64,000 nt of DNA, taken from JAJVID01 sp050247435. GTDB lineage: Bacteria > Acidobacteriota > Blastocatellia > RBC074. Below the pieces are notes generated by a model. That model was given only the letters and a program-made list of their open reading frames with translations. It made no database searches and had not been told where the DNA came from. Location of the stretch: the NCBI GenBank assembly GCA_050247435.1, contig JBFWUF010000001.1:62001-126000 (forward strand), written 5' to 3'. Shown piece by piece: positions 1-8,549 of the stretch (position 1 is its first letter; the number at the start of each line of letters is the position of its first letter). The position numbers were made by a program, and so were the translations under genes.

Positions 1-1
1 C

Positions 2-1366
2 GCGCCCGAACTCGATGTCGAAAAGATTCGCGGGGCGTTGGCCGGACGCGATTTCGCCGAACCAGTTGGCGCGGTCGAAGCGTTGGATTTCGTCGCCGAC
101 GCGATGTGGCGGTTTCAGGTTCACACCGGGCACCCGCGCTATTTCGGGCTTTTCAATCCGGCTTCGACAACGATGGGGATCGCCGCTGACGCGCTGGTCG
201 CGGCCTTCAATCCGCAACTCGCCGCGTGGAGCCACAGCCCCTTTGCGGCGGAAGTCGAGCAACACCTGATTCGCTCGTTCGGACAAAAGTTTGGCTACGA
301 TCCTTCAGTGACCGGCGGCGTCTTCACGTCCGGCGGTTCGGAAGCGAACCACACCGCGCTGCTCACTGCGCTGACCAACGCGTTACCGGAATTCAGCGAG
401 CACGGGTTGCGAGCGCTGACGGCTCAGCCGGTCTTTTACGTCTCTTCGCAAGGCCATCATTCTTTTTTGAAAGCGGCGCGGGCCAGCGGCCTCGGCGTGG
501 CGGCTGTGCGCGAAATTCCGGTTGACGAAGAACTGCGGATGAAAGTTGGCGCGTTGACCGAACGCATTGCGCGGGACAGGGCCGAAGGCCTCAGGCCGTT
601 GATGATCGTCGCAACCGCCGGGACAACCAGCGCCGGCGTTGTTGATCCGATTGATGAATTGGCCGGGGTCGCGGCGCGCGAAGGCGTATGGTTTCACGTT
701 GACGCGGCGTGGGGAGGCGGGGCTGCGTTCGTCCCCGAATTGCGCCCGGCGCTCGGCGGAATCGAGAAGGCCGATTCGATCACGTTCGACGCGCACAAAT
801 GGCTTTCAGCGCCGATGGGCGCGGGGCTTTACCTGACTCGCCATCCTGAAATTCTCAAACAAACTTTCGGTGTGGCGACGAGCTACATGCCGCGCGACGC
901 CGCCGGGCTTGAAGTCGTTGACCCGTTCACGCATTCGATCCAATGGTCGCGGCGTTTCATCGGGCTGAAAGTTTTTATGTCGCTGCTGGTCGCCGGGTGG
1001 GACGGGTACGCCGAGGCGATTCGTCATCAGGCCGCGATGGGCGACCGTTTGCGGCGGCGGCTTCAGGATTCCGGCTGGGCCGTGGTCAACAACACGCCGC
1101 TGCCCGTCGTCTGTTTCGTTGACCGCGCGTTGTGGGAAGGCTCGACCGCCGAATATCTCGAAGCGGTTTGCCGGTCGGTGGTCGCTTCGGGCGAAGCCTG
1201 GCTTTCAATCGCGCGCGTCGGCGACGATAACAAACCTGTTCTGCGGGCGGGCGTCACCAGTTATCGCACGAACGCAGCGGATGTGGACGCGCTGGTCGAA
1301 TCGCTCAACCGCGCGCGGATTCGAGAAGGAGGGAGGAGCGCCCGGAATAGTTCCGGCGCGGCCTGA
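2..1366 (+). CDS. PLP-dependent group II decarboxylase, 5' end cut by window edge
   Basis: The reading frame is open from the first bases of the window, so the true start lies upstream; TTG at 38 is not a convincing start. The protein belongs to the pyridoxal-phosphate group II decarboxylase family (aromatic amino acid, glutamate or tyrosine decarboxylases; fold type I). Visible family marks are HVDAAWGGG, whose Asp contacts the pyridine nitrogen, and FDAHKW, whose Lys forms the Schiff base. The upstream TSGGSEAN segment fits the phosphate-binding region. At least 455 residues are present, close to full family length (about 470-500), so little is missing. The substrate cannot be read from sequence. 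A DinB gene follows after 22 bp, perhaps in the same transcript. Family call is sure; substrate is open. Confidence 0.9.
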   Translation, partial: APELDVEKIRGALAGRDFAEPVGAVEALDFVADAMWRFQVHTGHPRYFGLFNPASTTMGIAADALVAAFNPQLAAWSHSPFAAEVEQHLIRSFGQKFGYDPSVTGGVFTSGGSEANHTALLTALTNALPEFSEHGLRALTAQPVFYVSSQGHHSFLKAARASGLGVAAVREIPVDEELRMKVGALTERIARDRAEGLRPLMIVATAGTTSAGVVDPIDELAGVAAREGVWFHVDAAWGGGAAFVPELRPALGGIEKADSITFDAHKWLSAPMGAGLYLTRHPEILKQTFGVATSYMPRDAAGLEVVDPFTHSIQWSRRFIGLKVFMSLLVAGWDGYAEAIRHQAAMGDRLRRRLQDSGWAVVNNTPLPVVCFVDRALWEGSTAEYLEAVCRSVVASGEAWLSIARVGDDNKPVLRAGVTSYRTNAADVDALVESLNRARIREGGRSARNSSGAA

Positions 1367-1388
1367 AATTGCTAAACGTAGGAGAACC

Positions 1389-1862
1389 ATGACGCCACAA
1401 GACAGAAAAGAACTCATCGCTAAATACGCCGCCGGCTATGATGAAGTGGCCGGCGCGCTCGAAGGATTCCCGAAAGATAAATTGACCGCGCATTTGATTC
1501 CCGGCAAATGGAGCGCCGCCGAGATCGTCCAGCATCTGGCCGACAGCGAGATGACCAGCGCGATTCGGCTGCGGCGGTTGCTGGTCGAGGATAAGCCCGT
1601 CATTTACGGCTACGACCAGGATCTGTTCGCCACACGGTTGATGTACAACGAACGCGACATCGCGCCCGCGCTCGAAGCGTTTCGAGCCGCTCGCTCGACC
1701 ACCGTGCAACTGCTTGAACGGATGGCCGAAGCGGACTGGCTGCGCGAAGGCACGCACTCCGAGAGCGGGCGATACACGCCGGAAGACTGGCTGCGGATTT
1801 ACGCCGGGCACGCCCACGGACACGCCGATCAGATTCGACGGTTGCGCGAGAAGCTGTCGTAA
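1389..1862 (+). CDS. DinB/YfiT-like putative metal-dependent protein (first copy)
   Basis: A 157-residue protein of the DinB superfamily (four-helix bundle, usually three His ligands for a divalent metal; many members are bacillithiol- or mycothiol-type thiol transferases or have no known role). The N-terminal part shows the family pattern PGKWSAAEIVQHLADSE, whose His would be the first ligand, and the C-terminal AGHAHGHADQIRR supplies further His. The ATG at 1389 was chosen because GGAG at 1381-1384 precedes it; the longer frame from 1119 overlaps the decarboxylase. A second DinB gene follows 63 bp downstream, and both share the GKWS motif, so they look like paralogues. The actual reaction is unknown. 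Confidence 0.88.
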   Translation: MTPQDRKELIAKYAAGYDEVAGALEGFPKDKLTAHLIPGKWSAAEIVQHLADSEMTSAIRLRRLLVEDKPVIYGYDQDLFATRLMYNERDIAPALEAFRAARSTTVQLLERMAEADWLREGTHSESGRYTPEDWLRIYAGHAHGHADQIRRLREKLS

Positions 1863-1925
1863 TTGACCGGCGTCTATCAAAAGCCTGAGTGATTGGAAAG
1901 CCGCGACTCAAAACCAGGAGAAATT

Positions 1926-2435
1926 ATGACCAAACCAGACTCGACGGAGTACCCGCAGTATTTCGAGAAATACATTTCGCTCGTGGCCGAAGGCGAGATC
2001 GTCGCGACGCTCGGCAAGCAGATCGAAAGCACACGGAGTTTGCTCGGCGGCCTCGACGAAGCTCAGGGCGATCTGCGCTACGCTCCGGGCAAGTGGAGCG
2101 TCAAGGAGGTGGTCGGCCACCTGATTGACGCCGAACGCATCTTCGCTTACCGCGCCCTGCGTTTCGCGCGCAACGACCAGACGCCGCTCCCCGGCTTTGA
2201 CGAAAACAGCTACGTGGCCAACGCCGGCTTCGGCTCATGCGCCCTGGCCGATCTGGCCGAGGAATTCGAGCACACGCGCAAATCGAATATCTATCTGCTC
2301 AAGCACCTGGACGGCGATTCGTGGTTGCGGCGAGGCGTCTCGAATGATAACGAAATCAGCGTGCGCGCCCTGGCCTACATCATCGCCGGTCACGAGTTGC
2401 ATCACGTGGGAATCCTGCGGTCACGCTATCTTTGA
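1926..2435 (+). CDS. DinB/YfiT-like putative metal-dependent protein (second copy)
   Basis: A 169-residue DinB-superfamily protein, paralogous to the gene just upstream. It carries the same N-terminal block (PGKWSVKEVVGHLIDAER, with a metal-binding His) and the C-terminal AGHELHHVGILR with two or three His. AGGAG at 1916-1920 supports the ATG at 1926. Its last 15 bp overlap the 3' end of the convergent membrane-protein gene on the other strand, so the two transcripts must overlap. Function beyond likely metal binding is not known. Confidence 0.9.
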   Translation: MTKPDSTEYPQYFEKYISLVAEGEIVATLGKQIESTRSLLGGLDEAQGDLRYAPGKWSVKEVVGHLIDAERIFAYRALRFARNDQTPLPGFDENSYVANAGFGSCALADLAEEFEHTRKSNIYLLKHLDGDSWLRRGVSNDNEISVRALAYIIAGHELHHVGILRSRYL

Positions 2436-3386
2436 GGAGACGCTGCGAGCCGGAGCCGCGACCATCAGGCCGATCAGCGCTCCGATCAACAAACCGGCGG
2501 CCGTCTTGATGACGTTATTGGCCGTGAGTAGCCATGAGCCTTCATCGCGGGAGAACGCCAGCGCTGTGGCCAATAAGAGCCACGCGCCCCAGGAGAACAT
2601 GGCGCCCGATCCGGTCCACGCGAGACCCAACGGAAGCCAGAGAGTCCTCCGCCCGAGCCGGTTTGCCAGCGTGACGATTCCCGCAGCCGCGCAGAGCGCC
2701 GCCAGGCCGAAGACACCGTGAAGCAGGTAGAAGTTCACCCCTCGGCTTTGCAAGAGGCTCGGTGGTAAACCGAAAGTCGCGCCGGCCGCCCAGAGCAGGT
2801 GAAGCAGACCGACCGTGGCCGCAATCACGGATGCGGCGTTGCCGAGCAGCGTGATGGCCGGGCGAGGCGGCTGGCTATCGCCGATTCGGGCTAGCAAAAG
2901 GGCGCCCCAACGCGCGTGCGCATAGAGGATGAATGCCGTCATCAGAGCTGATCCCTGGCCGACGAACGATGTATAGACTACGCTGGCCGCCCAGGGCTCG
3001 ACCGGCGACGACCCTGAGGATAACTGCTGACCGGAACCCGGTCCCAACAAATGCGCCAGGACGATAATGGGCATGGCCACCGAGATCGGCGCCAGGAAAC
3101 CGGTTCCCACCCACATCGGGAACAGCAGCGGCCAACCGGGCGCTCGCAGCCCCCAACTGTGGGTGAATGTCAGGGCTAGCAGAATGGCTACCGCATCCAT
3201 AAAGAAGGTGAGGATGTTGAGCGCGAGCATGCCTGGCTCGGCAACCAGACTCTGGTTGAGCATGCCGACCGGCGCCCCGGAAATCCAGGCGATCTTGAGG
3301 GCGAGGTAGGGGAGGATGAAGGCGATAGCGGAGTACCCGACGATCAGCCGCATGACTCCCTGGCGAGCCGGTTTCTGCATTTCCAT
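2421..3386 (-). CDS. polytopic membrane protein of unknown function
   Basis: A 321-residue protein that is hydrophobic almost throughout. I count about eight or nine membrane segments, starting at residues 12-32 and ending near 285-310. Charged loops are short, and a Ser/Gly-rich loop lies near residues 125-135. No transporter or enzyme motif is recognisable. The start at 3386 is followed by a short basic stretch (MEMQKPARQG), fitting an inside N-terminus. It converges on the second DinB gene with a 15-bp overlap and diverges from the cupin gene at 3485, so the roughly 100 bp between must hold both promoters. I do not recognise the family. Confidence 0.75.
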   Translation of the reverse strand: MEMQKPARQGVMRLIVGYSAIAFILPYLALKIAWISGAPVGMLNQSLVAEPGMLALNILTFFMDAVAILLALTFTHSWGLRAPGWPLLFPMWVGTGFLAPISVAMPIIVLAHLLGPGSGQQLSSGSSPVEPWAASVVYTSFVGQGSALMTAFILYAHARWGALLLARIGDSQPPRPAITLLGNAASVIAATVGLLHLLWAAGATFGLPPSLLQSRGVNFYLLHGVFGLAALCAAAGIVTLANRLGRRTLWLPLGLAWTGSGAMFSWGAWLLLATALAFSRDEGSWLLTANNVIKTAAGLLIGALIGLMVAAPARSVSSKIA

Positions 3387-3484
3387 TCCTCTCTTCCGTT
3401 CGGTGATTCGTCTGATGGGATTGAATCTGAGTACATCAAACGTTTTCCGTTAGAAATTGTTCTATTCATTTCCGGAGGGTGGCA

Positions 3485-3874
3485 ATGATAAATGAAGCTC
3501 TGGTCGAAGCGGGATTCGCGGACGCCGCGATGAACCGATTGCGCGGCGAAGAGGCTCACATCCGCGTCACCGATGCGCTGCGGAAGCTGGATACGGTCTA
3601 TGGCGTGCGATCCGCCCCGCTGTACGAACACGGCAGCCTGCAAGTCAAAATGTACGCGCCCCGCGGCTACGACTCGCAAAAGCCGCACTCGCGCGATGAG
3701 ATTTATGTCGTCGCGCGAGGCGGCGGAATTTTCTTCGATGGCGCCGCGCGCCGCCGGTTTCAAACCGGCGACCTGATCTTCGCGCCCGCCGGAAGCGAAC
3801 ACCGCTTCGAGGATTTCACGGATGACTTCGCCGTCTGGGTAATGTTTTACGGCCCGGAAGGCGGAGAGAGATAG
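3485..3874 (+). CDS. small cupin-domain protein
   Basis: A 129-residue single-domain cupin. The C-terminal half holds the barrel: KPHSRDEIYVV matches the first cupin motif with its His and Glu metal ligands, and PAGSEHRFE matches the second motif with the last His. The N-terminal 40 residues form a helical lead. ATG 3485 is preferred over the in-frame GTG at 3479, because GGAGGG at 3474-3479 then lies at proper spacing and the GTG overlaps it. Small stand-alone cupins bind sugars, metals or oxidise small molecules; nothing here fixes the role. A 17-bp palindrome (GCCGG/TTTCAAA/CCGGC) lies inside the coding sequence near 3748-3764. A long palindromic repeat follows the stop codon. Confidence 0.87.
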   Translation: MINEALVEAGFADAAMNRLRGEEAHIRVTDALRKLDTVYGVRSAPLYEHGSLQVKMYAPRGYDSQKPHSRDEIYVVARGGGIFFDGAARRRFQTGDLIFAPAGSEHRFEDFTDDFAVWVMFYGPEGGER

Positions 3875-3880
3875 AGAGGG

Positions 3881-3972
3881 GGACAAAAAGAAGAGGAGAC
3901 AAGGGGACAAGGGGACAAGGGGAGAGGGAAATATGCTTTCCTTGTCCCCTTGTCCCCCTCTTCTTTTTGTCC
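3881..3972. repeat. long imperfect palindrome built of GACAAGG words
   Basis: The left arm (3881-3921) holds three GGGGACAA-type units after GGACAAAAAGAAGAGG. The right arm (3940-3972) is its reverse complement, with one unit fewer. Arms are about 33 paired bases around a loop of about 20. It begins 7 bp after the cupin stop codon and ends 45 bp before the TauE-type start. It could act as a terminator stem, but no T tract follows. Confidence 0.9.
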
Positions 3973-4016
3973 GCGCGCGGCTTGCTTTTTCAGCCAACTC
4001 GCATAGCATACGCGCC

Positions 4017-4913
4017 ATGCTAACCATCAAAAGCTGGCTCTTTATCGCGCTCGGCGGCTTCGCCGCCTTCTACCTGATCACGTGGCTCTCCGCCATTCGG
4101 CGCCAACACTCTGGCGATTCCATCGCTCCAGGGCCGATTCACCCGGGCATCGGCTTCGTGACGAACTTCTTCGACACTCTGGGCATCGGCTCATTCGCCA
4201 CGACCACATCGTTTTACAAGCTGCGTAATTTGGTCAAGGACGAGGTGATTCCTGGCACGCTCAACGTCGGCCACACATTGCCGACGATCACACAGGCTCT
4301 CATCTACATCGCCGTTGTCGAGGTAGACATGCTGACGCTGATTTTATTGATTGCGGCCTCGGTGTTGGGCACATGGCTCGGCGCTGGCGTCGTGGCGGGG
4401 TGGTCGCGGCGCAATGTGCAAATCGGCATGGGACTGGCATTGCTTGTGGCCGCGACGTTGATGCTGATGGCGCAGTTTGGAATCACGACGGCTGGCGGAC
4501 TCGATCTGGGCCTGAGCGGAGCCCGGTTGGCGCTGGGGATCGCGGGCAATTTCATGTTGGGCGCGCTGATGTCGCTCGGCATCGGATTGTACGGCCCATG
4601 CCTGATTATGATCAGCCTGCTGGGAATGAATCCAACGACAGCCTTCCCGATCATGATGGGTTCGTGCGCGTTCCTGATGCCGGTCGGCAGCGCGCGATTC
4701 ATTCAGAAAAAGAGTTACGATCTGCGCGCGGCAATCGGGCTGGCGATTGGCGGCATTCCTGCAGTGCTGATCGCGGCTTTTATCGTGAAGTCGTTGCCGC
4801 TGTCGGCTGTGCGCTGGCTGGTGGTTGTGGTGGTGGTGTATACGGCGATTTCGATGTTGCGGTCGGCGATGACTGAGCGCAAAGCAATGGCTGAGCAGAA
4901 AGCTCAGGCGTAG
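4017..4913 (+). CDS. TauE/SafE-family membrane transporter
   Basis: A 298-residue protein with about eight to nine hydrophobic segments. It fits the TauE/SafE (DUF81) family, which exports sulfite, sulfoacetate or similar organic anions. The first membrane helix spans about residues 5-22. The FFDTLGIGSFATTTS stretch near residues 47-61 is the family's conserved entry motif, and a related half-repeat with LGIGLYGPCLI follows near residue 185, as expected for the inverted two-half fold. The start is placed at ATG 4017, since the upstream frame would translate the palindromic repeat. It precedes the aconitase X genes by 34 bp and may be co-transcribed. The transported anion is unknown. Confidence 0.88.
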   Translation: MLTIKSWLFIALGGFAAFYLITWLSAIRRQHSGDSIAPGPIHPGIGFVTNFFDTLGIGSFATTTSFYKLRNLVKDEVIPGTLNVGHTLPTITQALIYIAVVEVDMLTLILLIAASVLGTWLGAGVVAGWSRRNVQIGMGLALLVAATLMLMAQFGITTAGGLDLGLSGARLALGIAGNFMLGALMSLGIGLYGPCLIMISLLGMNPTTAFPIMMGSCAFLMPVGSARFIQKKSYDLRAAIGLAIGGIPAVLIAAFIVKSLPLSAVRWLVVVVVVYTAISMLRSAMTERKAMAEQKAQA

Positions 4914-4947
4914 TTGATGGCTTCCTTTTCGTCGGGCGGCTGATCTT

Positions 4948-6213
4948 ATGAGCTTGAAGCTGAGCGCAGATGACCGCGCGCAACTCGCGGGCGAGCGCGG
5001 CCCGGCGGCGCAAATGGCGATGAGAATCATCGCCCGGATGGCTGAAGTATGCGGCGCCGAATCGTTGATGGACATCACTGGCGCGCACATTGACAGCGCG
5101 CTTTTTCAGGGAGACGCCACGCTGGAATTTGCGGAACGGCTGGCTAACCTGGGCGCAAAGGTTGTCGTGCCAACTACGCTCAACGTCAGCGGAGTTGATG
5201 AACACGGATGGCACGAATGGGCGACGCCGCCTGAATGGGCCGAAAAAGCCCGGCGTCAGATGGTCGCTTATCAGAGCATGGGCGCGATCCCGACTTGGAC
5301 TTGCGCGCCTTACCAGACTGAGTGGAAGCCGAAATTCGGCCAGCAGATCGCGTGGGGAGAATCGAACGCGATCTGCTTCGCGAACTCAGTCATCGGCGCG
5401 CGAACCGAACGTTATCCCGATCTGCTGGATATTTGCGCGGCGATTACCGGACGAGTCCCGGCCACCGGATTGCACCTGACCGAAAATCGCGCGGGACAGA
5501 TTTTGATGCGGCTCGTGGATGTTCCGCGCCGCGCGCAGGAAGACGACGAGTTCTATCCTGTGCTGGGCCATCTGATCGGAAAGATCGCTCAGGATCGCAT
5601 CCCTGTCGTTGAGGGAATCGAGATCGCGCCAGCCGAAGATCAACTCAAGGCTTTGTGCGCGGCTGCGGCTTCGTCGGGAGCGGTCGCGTTGATTCATCTG
5701 GTCGGCGTCACGCCCGAAGCTCCCACGCGCGAGGCCGCTTTTCAAAACAAATCTCCGGATCAGATTGTCGAGGTAACGATGGATGGCTTGCGAGCTTCCC
5801 GGCGCGAATTGACGACCACTGATGGCGAAAAGCTCGATCTGGTCGCTCTCGGCAGCCCGCATTTTTCGCTGGCCGAGTTTAAAAAGCTTGCGGCGCTCGT
5901 CGAAGGGAAGAAGCGTCATCCCGATGTCCAGTTCCTGGTCACGTCCAGCCGTTTGATGACCGAGCTTGCGGACAAGGCCGGATGCCTTGAGCCGCTTAAA
6001 CAGTTCGGCGGCAAGGTGACGGTTGATACGTGCATTCTGACCACGCCGATGCTCCACCCTGAGATCAAAACGCTGATGACAAATTCGGCCAAGTATGCTT
6101 ATTACTCGCCGGGATTGCTCGACGCGCAGGTCGTCTTCGGGAAGCTTGAAGATTGCGTGCGTTCGGCAATCGCCGGACGCATCGTCAGAGATGAGTCGTT
6201 ATGGAGAGAGTGA
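4948..6213 (+). CDS. aconitase X catalytic (large) subunit
   Basis: A 421-residue protein of the aconitase X family (formerly DUF521). Enzymes of this family are hydro-lyases: bacterial types are mostly cis-3-hydroxy-L-proline dehydratases, and archaeal types are mevalonate-5-phosphate dehydratases. Conserved features visible are GAHIDSALF, PTTLNVSGVD, TWTCAPY with a Cys, SNAICFANSV with a Cys, and VDTCILTTP with a Cys, giving a plausible iron-sulfur ligand set. The gene overlaps the small-subunit gene by 13 bp, the usual arrangement when the two parts are not fused. The context (TauE-type exporter upstream, no proline genes nearby) does not settle the substrate. Confidence 0.93.
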   Translation: MSLKLSADDRAQLAGERGPAAQMAMRIIARMAEVCGAESLMDITGAHIDSALFQGDATLEFAERLANLGAKVVVPTTLNVSGVDEHGWHEWATPPEWAEKARRQMVAYQSMGAIPTWTCAPYQTEWKPKFGQQIAWGESNAICFANSVIGARTERYPDLLDICAAITGRVPATGLHLTENRAGQILMRLVDVPRRAQEDDEFYPVLGHLIGKIAQDRIPVVEGIEIAPAEDQLKALCAAAASSGAVALIHLVGVTPEAPTREAAFQNKSPDQIVEVTMDGLRASRRELTTTDGEKLDLVALGSPHFSLAEFKKLAALVEGKKRHPDVQFLVTSSRLMTELADKAGCLEPLKQFGGKVTVDTCILTTPMLHPEIKTLMTNSAKYAYYSPGLLDAQVVFGKLEDCVRSAIAGRIVRDESLWRE

Positions 6214-6644
6214 TTAAAGGCCGCGCGCTGGTCGGCGGCGAGGCTGAAGGCGAAGCGCTGGTGACCGATGAACCGTTGAGTTTCTGGGGCGGTTACGATC
6301 AGCGTACAGGCGAGATCATTGACCGGCGGCATCCGTTGTCGGGCCAGATCGCCGCCGGGCGCGTGCTGGCGCTTCCGGCTTCGCGCGGGTCGAGCACGAC
6401 GACAGCCGTCTTGCTGGAAGCGGTCAAATTGGACAAGGCGCCTGCGGCGATTGTGACCATCGCGCCAGAGAAAAGAGTGGATCATTTCTTCTCTCTGGCT
6501 TCCATCGTTGCCGAGGAGATGTATCAGAAGCCAATCCCAATCGCCGCCGTCGCGCCGGAAGATTTCGCAACGTTGCGAACGGGCCAGTGGCTGCGCGTCT
6601 GCCGGGATGGGACGTTGATTGTCCTGACAGGCGCCGTGCTATAA
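6201..6644 (+). CDS. aconitase X small subunit (DUF126 swivel domain)
   Basis: A 147-residue protein equal to the swivelling domain of aconitase X (formerly DUF126). Family marks are the opening KGRALVGGEAEGEALV, the central FWGGYDQRTGEI followed by HPLSGQ, and PASRGSSTTTAV with the conserved Ser loop. It pairs with the large subunit encoded just upstream, and the ATG at 6201 lies inside that gene, so translation is probably coupled. The stop codon overlaps an extended -10 promoter element (6640-6645) for the next gene. Confidence 0.93.
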   Translation: MERVIKGRALVGGEAEGEALVTDEPLSFWGGYDQRTGEIIDRRHPLSGQIAAGRVLALPASRGSSTTTAVLLEAVKLDKAPAAIVTIAPEKRVDHFFSLASIVAEEMYQKPIPIAAVAPEDFATLRTGQWLRVCRDGTLIVLTGAVL

Positions 6645-6645
6645 T
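6615..6645 (+). promoter_or_regulatory. sigma70-type promoter with extended -10 upstream of the HD phosphodiesterase
   Basis: TGCTATAAT (TATAAT at 6640-6645) is an extended -10 element. Candidate -35 hexamers TTGATT (6615) and TTGTCC (6619) lie at 19 and 15 bp, so spacing is not ideal. The predicted leader to ATG 6721 is about 70 nt. The TATAAT overlaps the stop codon of the small aconitase X subunit. Confidence 0.55.
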
Positions 6646-6720
6646 CCGCTGCCTTGATGTGGCGTTGATTCGCTTGTGTGGTGTTCCCAATTTCCCCAGG
6701 CGGCAGACGTCATAAACACC

Positions 6721-8529
6721 ATGAGTAAAAACAGACAACGGTCGTGGGTGTCTCGCCTCGAGCAGTTACCGCAGACAGCGGGACGGCGATTTACCACGCA
6801 ATTCCATCGCATTCCCCAGAAGATTCGTTTCTTCATACTTATCGCGCTCTTCTCCGTCCTGACCACGCTTCTCGTCTCGAATTATCCGGTTTCAATAATG
6901 CCGCAATACCGCGTGGGCGACGTCGCCAAATTCGATCTGGTCGCGCCCGTGGAATTGATCGTAAAAGATGAAGAGGCCGGGGACAGTCTGGCCGCAGTGC
7001 TTAAACGCAATCCGGTTTTGTTGCGCGCGGGCGAGACAGTGACCGCCGAAAAACTGCCGTTGATCGAAAGAGTGCGGCAATACCAACTCTCACAGCGTCG
7101 GCCTCAGCATTTGATCGGGCTGTTGGCGCTGGTGGGGGTAATTTTCTTCGCGCTCTATAAATCGGCTATCACCAGCCAATCATCGCGGCTGGGGCCGCGC
7201 ACGGGCTTCTGGGTCGCGGCGTCGGCGTTGATACTCCAGACGTTGCTCGTTCGCATCGGGATGTTCGGCGCGGCGGTCTTGAGCACGCGACCCGAAACTG
7301 ACAGTTTCGGCGGCTTCTTCGAGCTTCAATTCGCGATTCCGTTCGCCGCCTGCGCCCTGGCGTTGTCGCTGCTGATCGGGGCGCAGGTCGCGCTGGTGGC
7401 CGCGCTGATGAGCGCGCTTCTGATCGGATTTATGTCTCCTTATGGCCTGGCGACATCGGCGTTTGCGCTGGCCGGGTCGGTGGTCGCCATTTACGGCGTC
7501 CAGCGTTACCGCACGCGCAACGCCGTGTCGGTGGCGAGCGCGGCGGTGGCCGGAATCAGCGCGTTGATGGGCATCGCGGCGATGTTAATCGCGAATGAAG
7601 ATTTGAGCTGGGCGCGGATACTCGGCGGAGTGACGCTCGGGATGATCGGCGCCGGGCTGACGGCGGCCGCGGCGAGCCTTGCGATCCCGCTTTACGAATC
7701 AGCCTTCGACATTCTGACCGATATGAAACTGCTGGAACTGTCGAACGCCGACAACCCGCTCTTGCGCGAACTGGCGATCCAGACGCCGGGCACCAGCCAT
7801 CACTCGTTCATGGTCGGAATGCTGGCCGAAGAGGCGGCGAAGGCCGTCGGCGCGAACGCGCTGCTGGCCCGCATCGGCTGCCTCTATCACGACATTGGCA
7901 AGCTGGCCGCGCCGAACATGTACATCGAAAATCAGAAGGGCGGCCCGAACCCGCATGACAAGGTTTCGCCGCTCGACAGCGTCCGCATCATCACCGGCCA
8001 CGTGCGGCGCGGGATTCAAATGGCGAACGAAGCCGATCTGCCGCCGCAGATCATTGACTTCATCCCGCAACACCACGGCACGCGCGTGCTGGCCTATTTT
8101 TACCACAAGGCCAAGTCGCAGGCCGAGGCGCGCGGCGATACCGTCAACATTGATGATTTTCGCTATCCGGGGCCGAAGCCGCAGTCCAAGGAGGCCGTTA
8201 TCCTGATGCTCGCCGACGGCGCCGAAGCTTCAGTCCGCTCGCTCGAAGAGCACACTCCCGAAAACATCCGCGCGATAGTCAAAAAGATCGTTGACAGCGT
8301 GGTGGCCGACGGCCAGCTTGACGAAAGCAGCGTCACGATGCGCGAACTGACGACGATTCGTGAAAGCCTCATCAACACGCTGATCGGCATTTATCACCAG
8401 CGCATCAGCTATCCGGGATTCAATCCTCCAAGCCAGATGGCCAGCCAGGCAGAGAGAGAGAGCGGAAAAGAGATGGCTGAAGCGGAGGCGAAAGGCTCGG
8501 AAGCAAGCAGCGTCGCCGCGCGCAAATAA
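6721..8529 (+). CDS. PgpH-like membrane HD-domain phosphodiesterase (likely c-di-AMP hydrolase)
   Basis: A 602-residue protein of the 7TMR-HD family, typified by PgpH, which degrades cyclic di-AMP. It has a basic cytoplasmic N-terminus, one membrane helix near residues 36-55, a short outer region, a block of about six membrane helices between residues 130 and 335, then a cytoplasmic HD domain. Catalytic marks are TSHHSFMV, CLYHDIGK (the HD pair), ITGHVRRG, QHHGT and LADGAEASV, all expected metal ligands. The region between helix 1 and helix 2 is only about 75 residues, much shorter than the usual outer HDED domain. ATG 6721 is preferred to the upstream frame start. The C-terminal 35 residues are Glu/Ala/Lys-rich and probably disordered. 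Confidence 0.92.
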   Translation: MSKNRQRSWVSRLEQLPQTAGRRFTTQFHRIPQKIRFFILIALFSVLTTLLVSNYPVSIMPQYRVGDVAKFDLVAPVELIVKDEEAGDSLAAVLKRNPVLLRAGETVTAEKLPLIERVRQYQLSQRRPQHLIGLLALVGVIFFALYKSAITSQSSRLGPRTGFWVAASALILQTLLVRIGMFGAAVLSTRPETDSFGGFFELQFAIPFAACALALSLLIGAQVALVAALMSALLIGFMSPYGLATSAFALAGSVVAIYGVQRYRTRNAVSVASAAVAGISALMGIAAMLIANEDLSWARILGGVTLGMIGAGLTAAAASLAIPLYESAFDILTDMKLLELSNADNPLLRELAIQTPGTSHHSFMVGMLAEEAAKAVGANALLARIGCLYHDIGKLAAPNMYIENQKGGPNPHDKVSPLDSVRIITGHVRRGIQMANEADLPPQIIDFIPQHHGTRVLAYFYHKAKSQAEARGDTVNIDDFRYPGPKPQSKEAVILMLADGAEASVRSLEEHTPENIRAIVKKIVDSVVADGQLDESSVTMRELTTIRESLINTLIGIYHQRISYPGFNPPSQMASQAERESGKEMAEAEAKGSEASSVAARK

Positions 8530-8549
8530 CCCCTCAGGAATCCTCGAAC

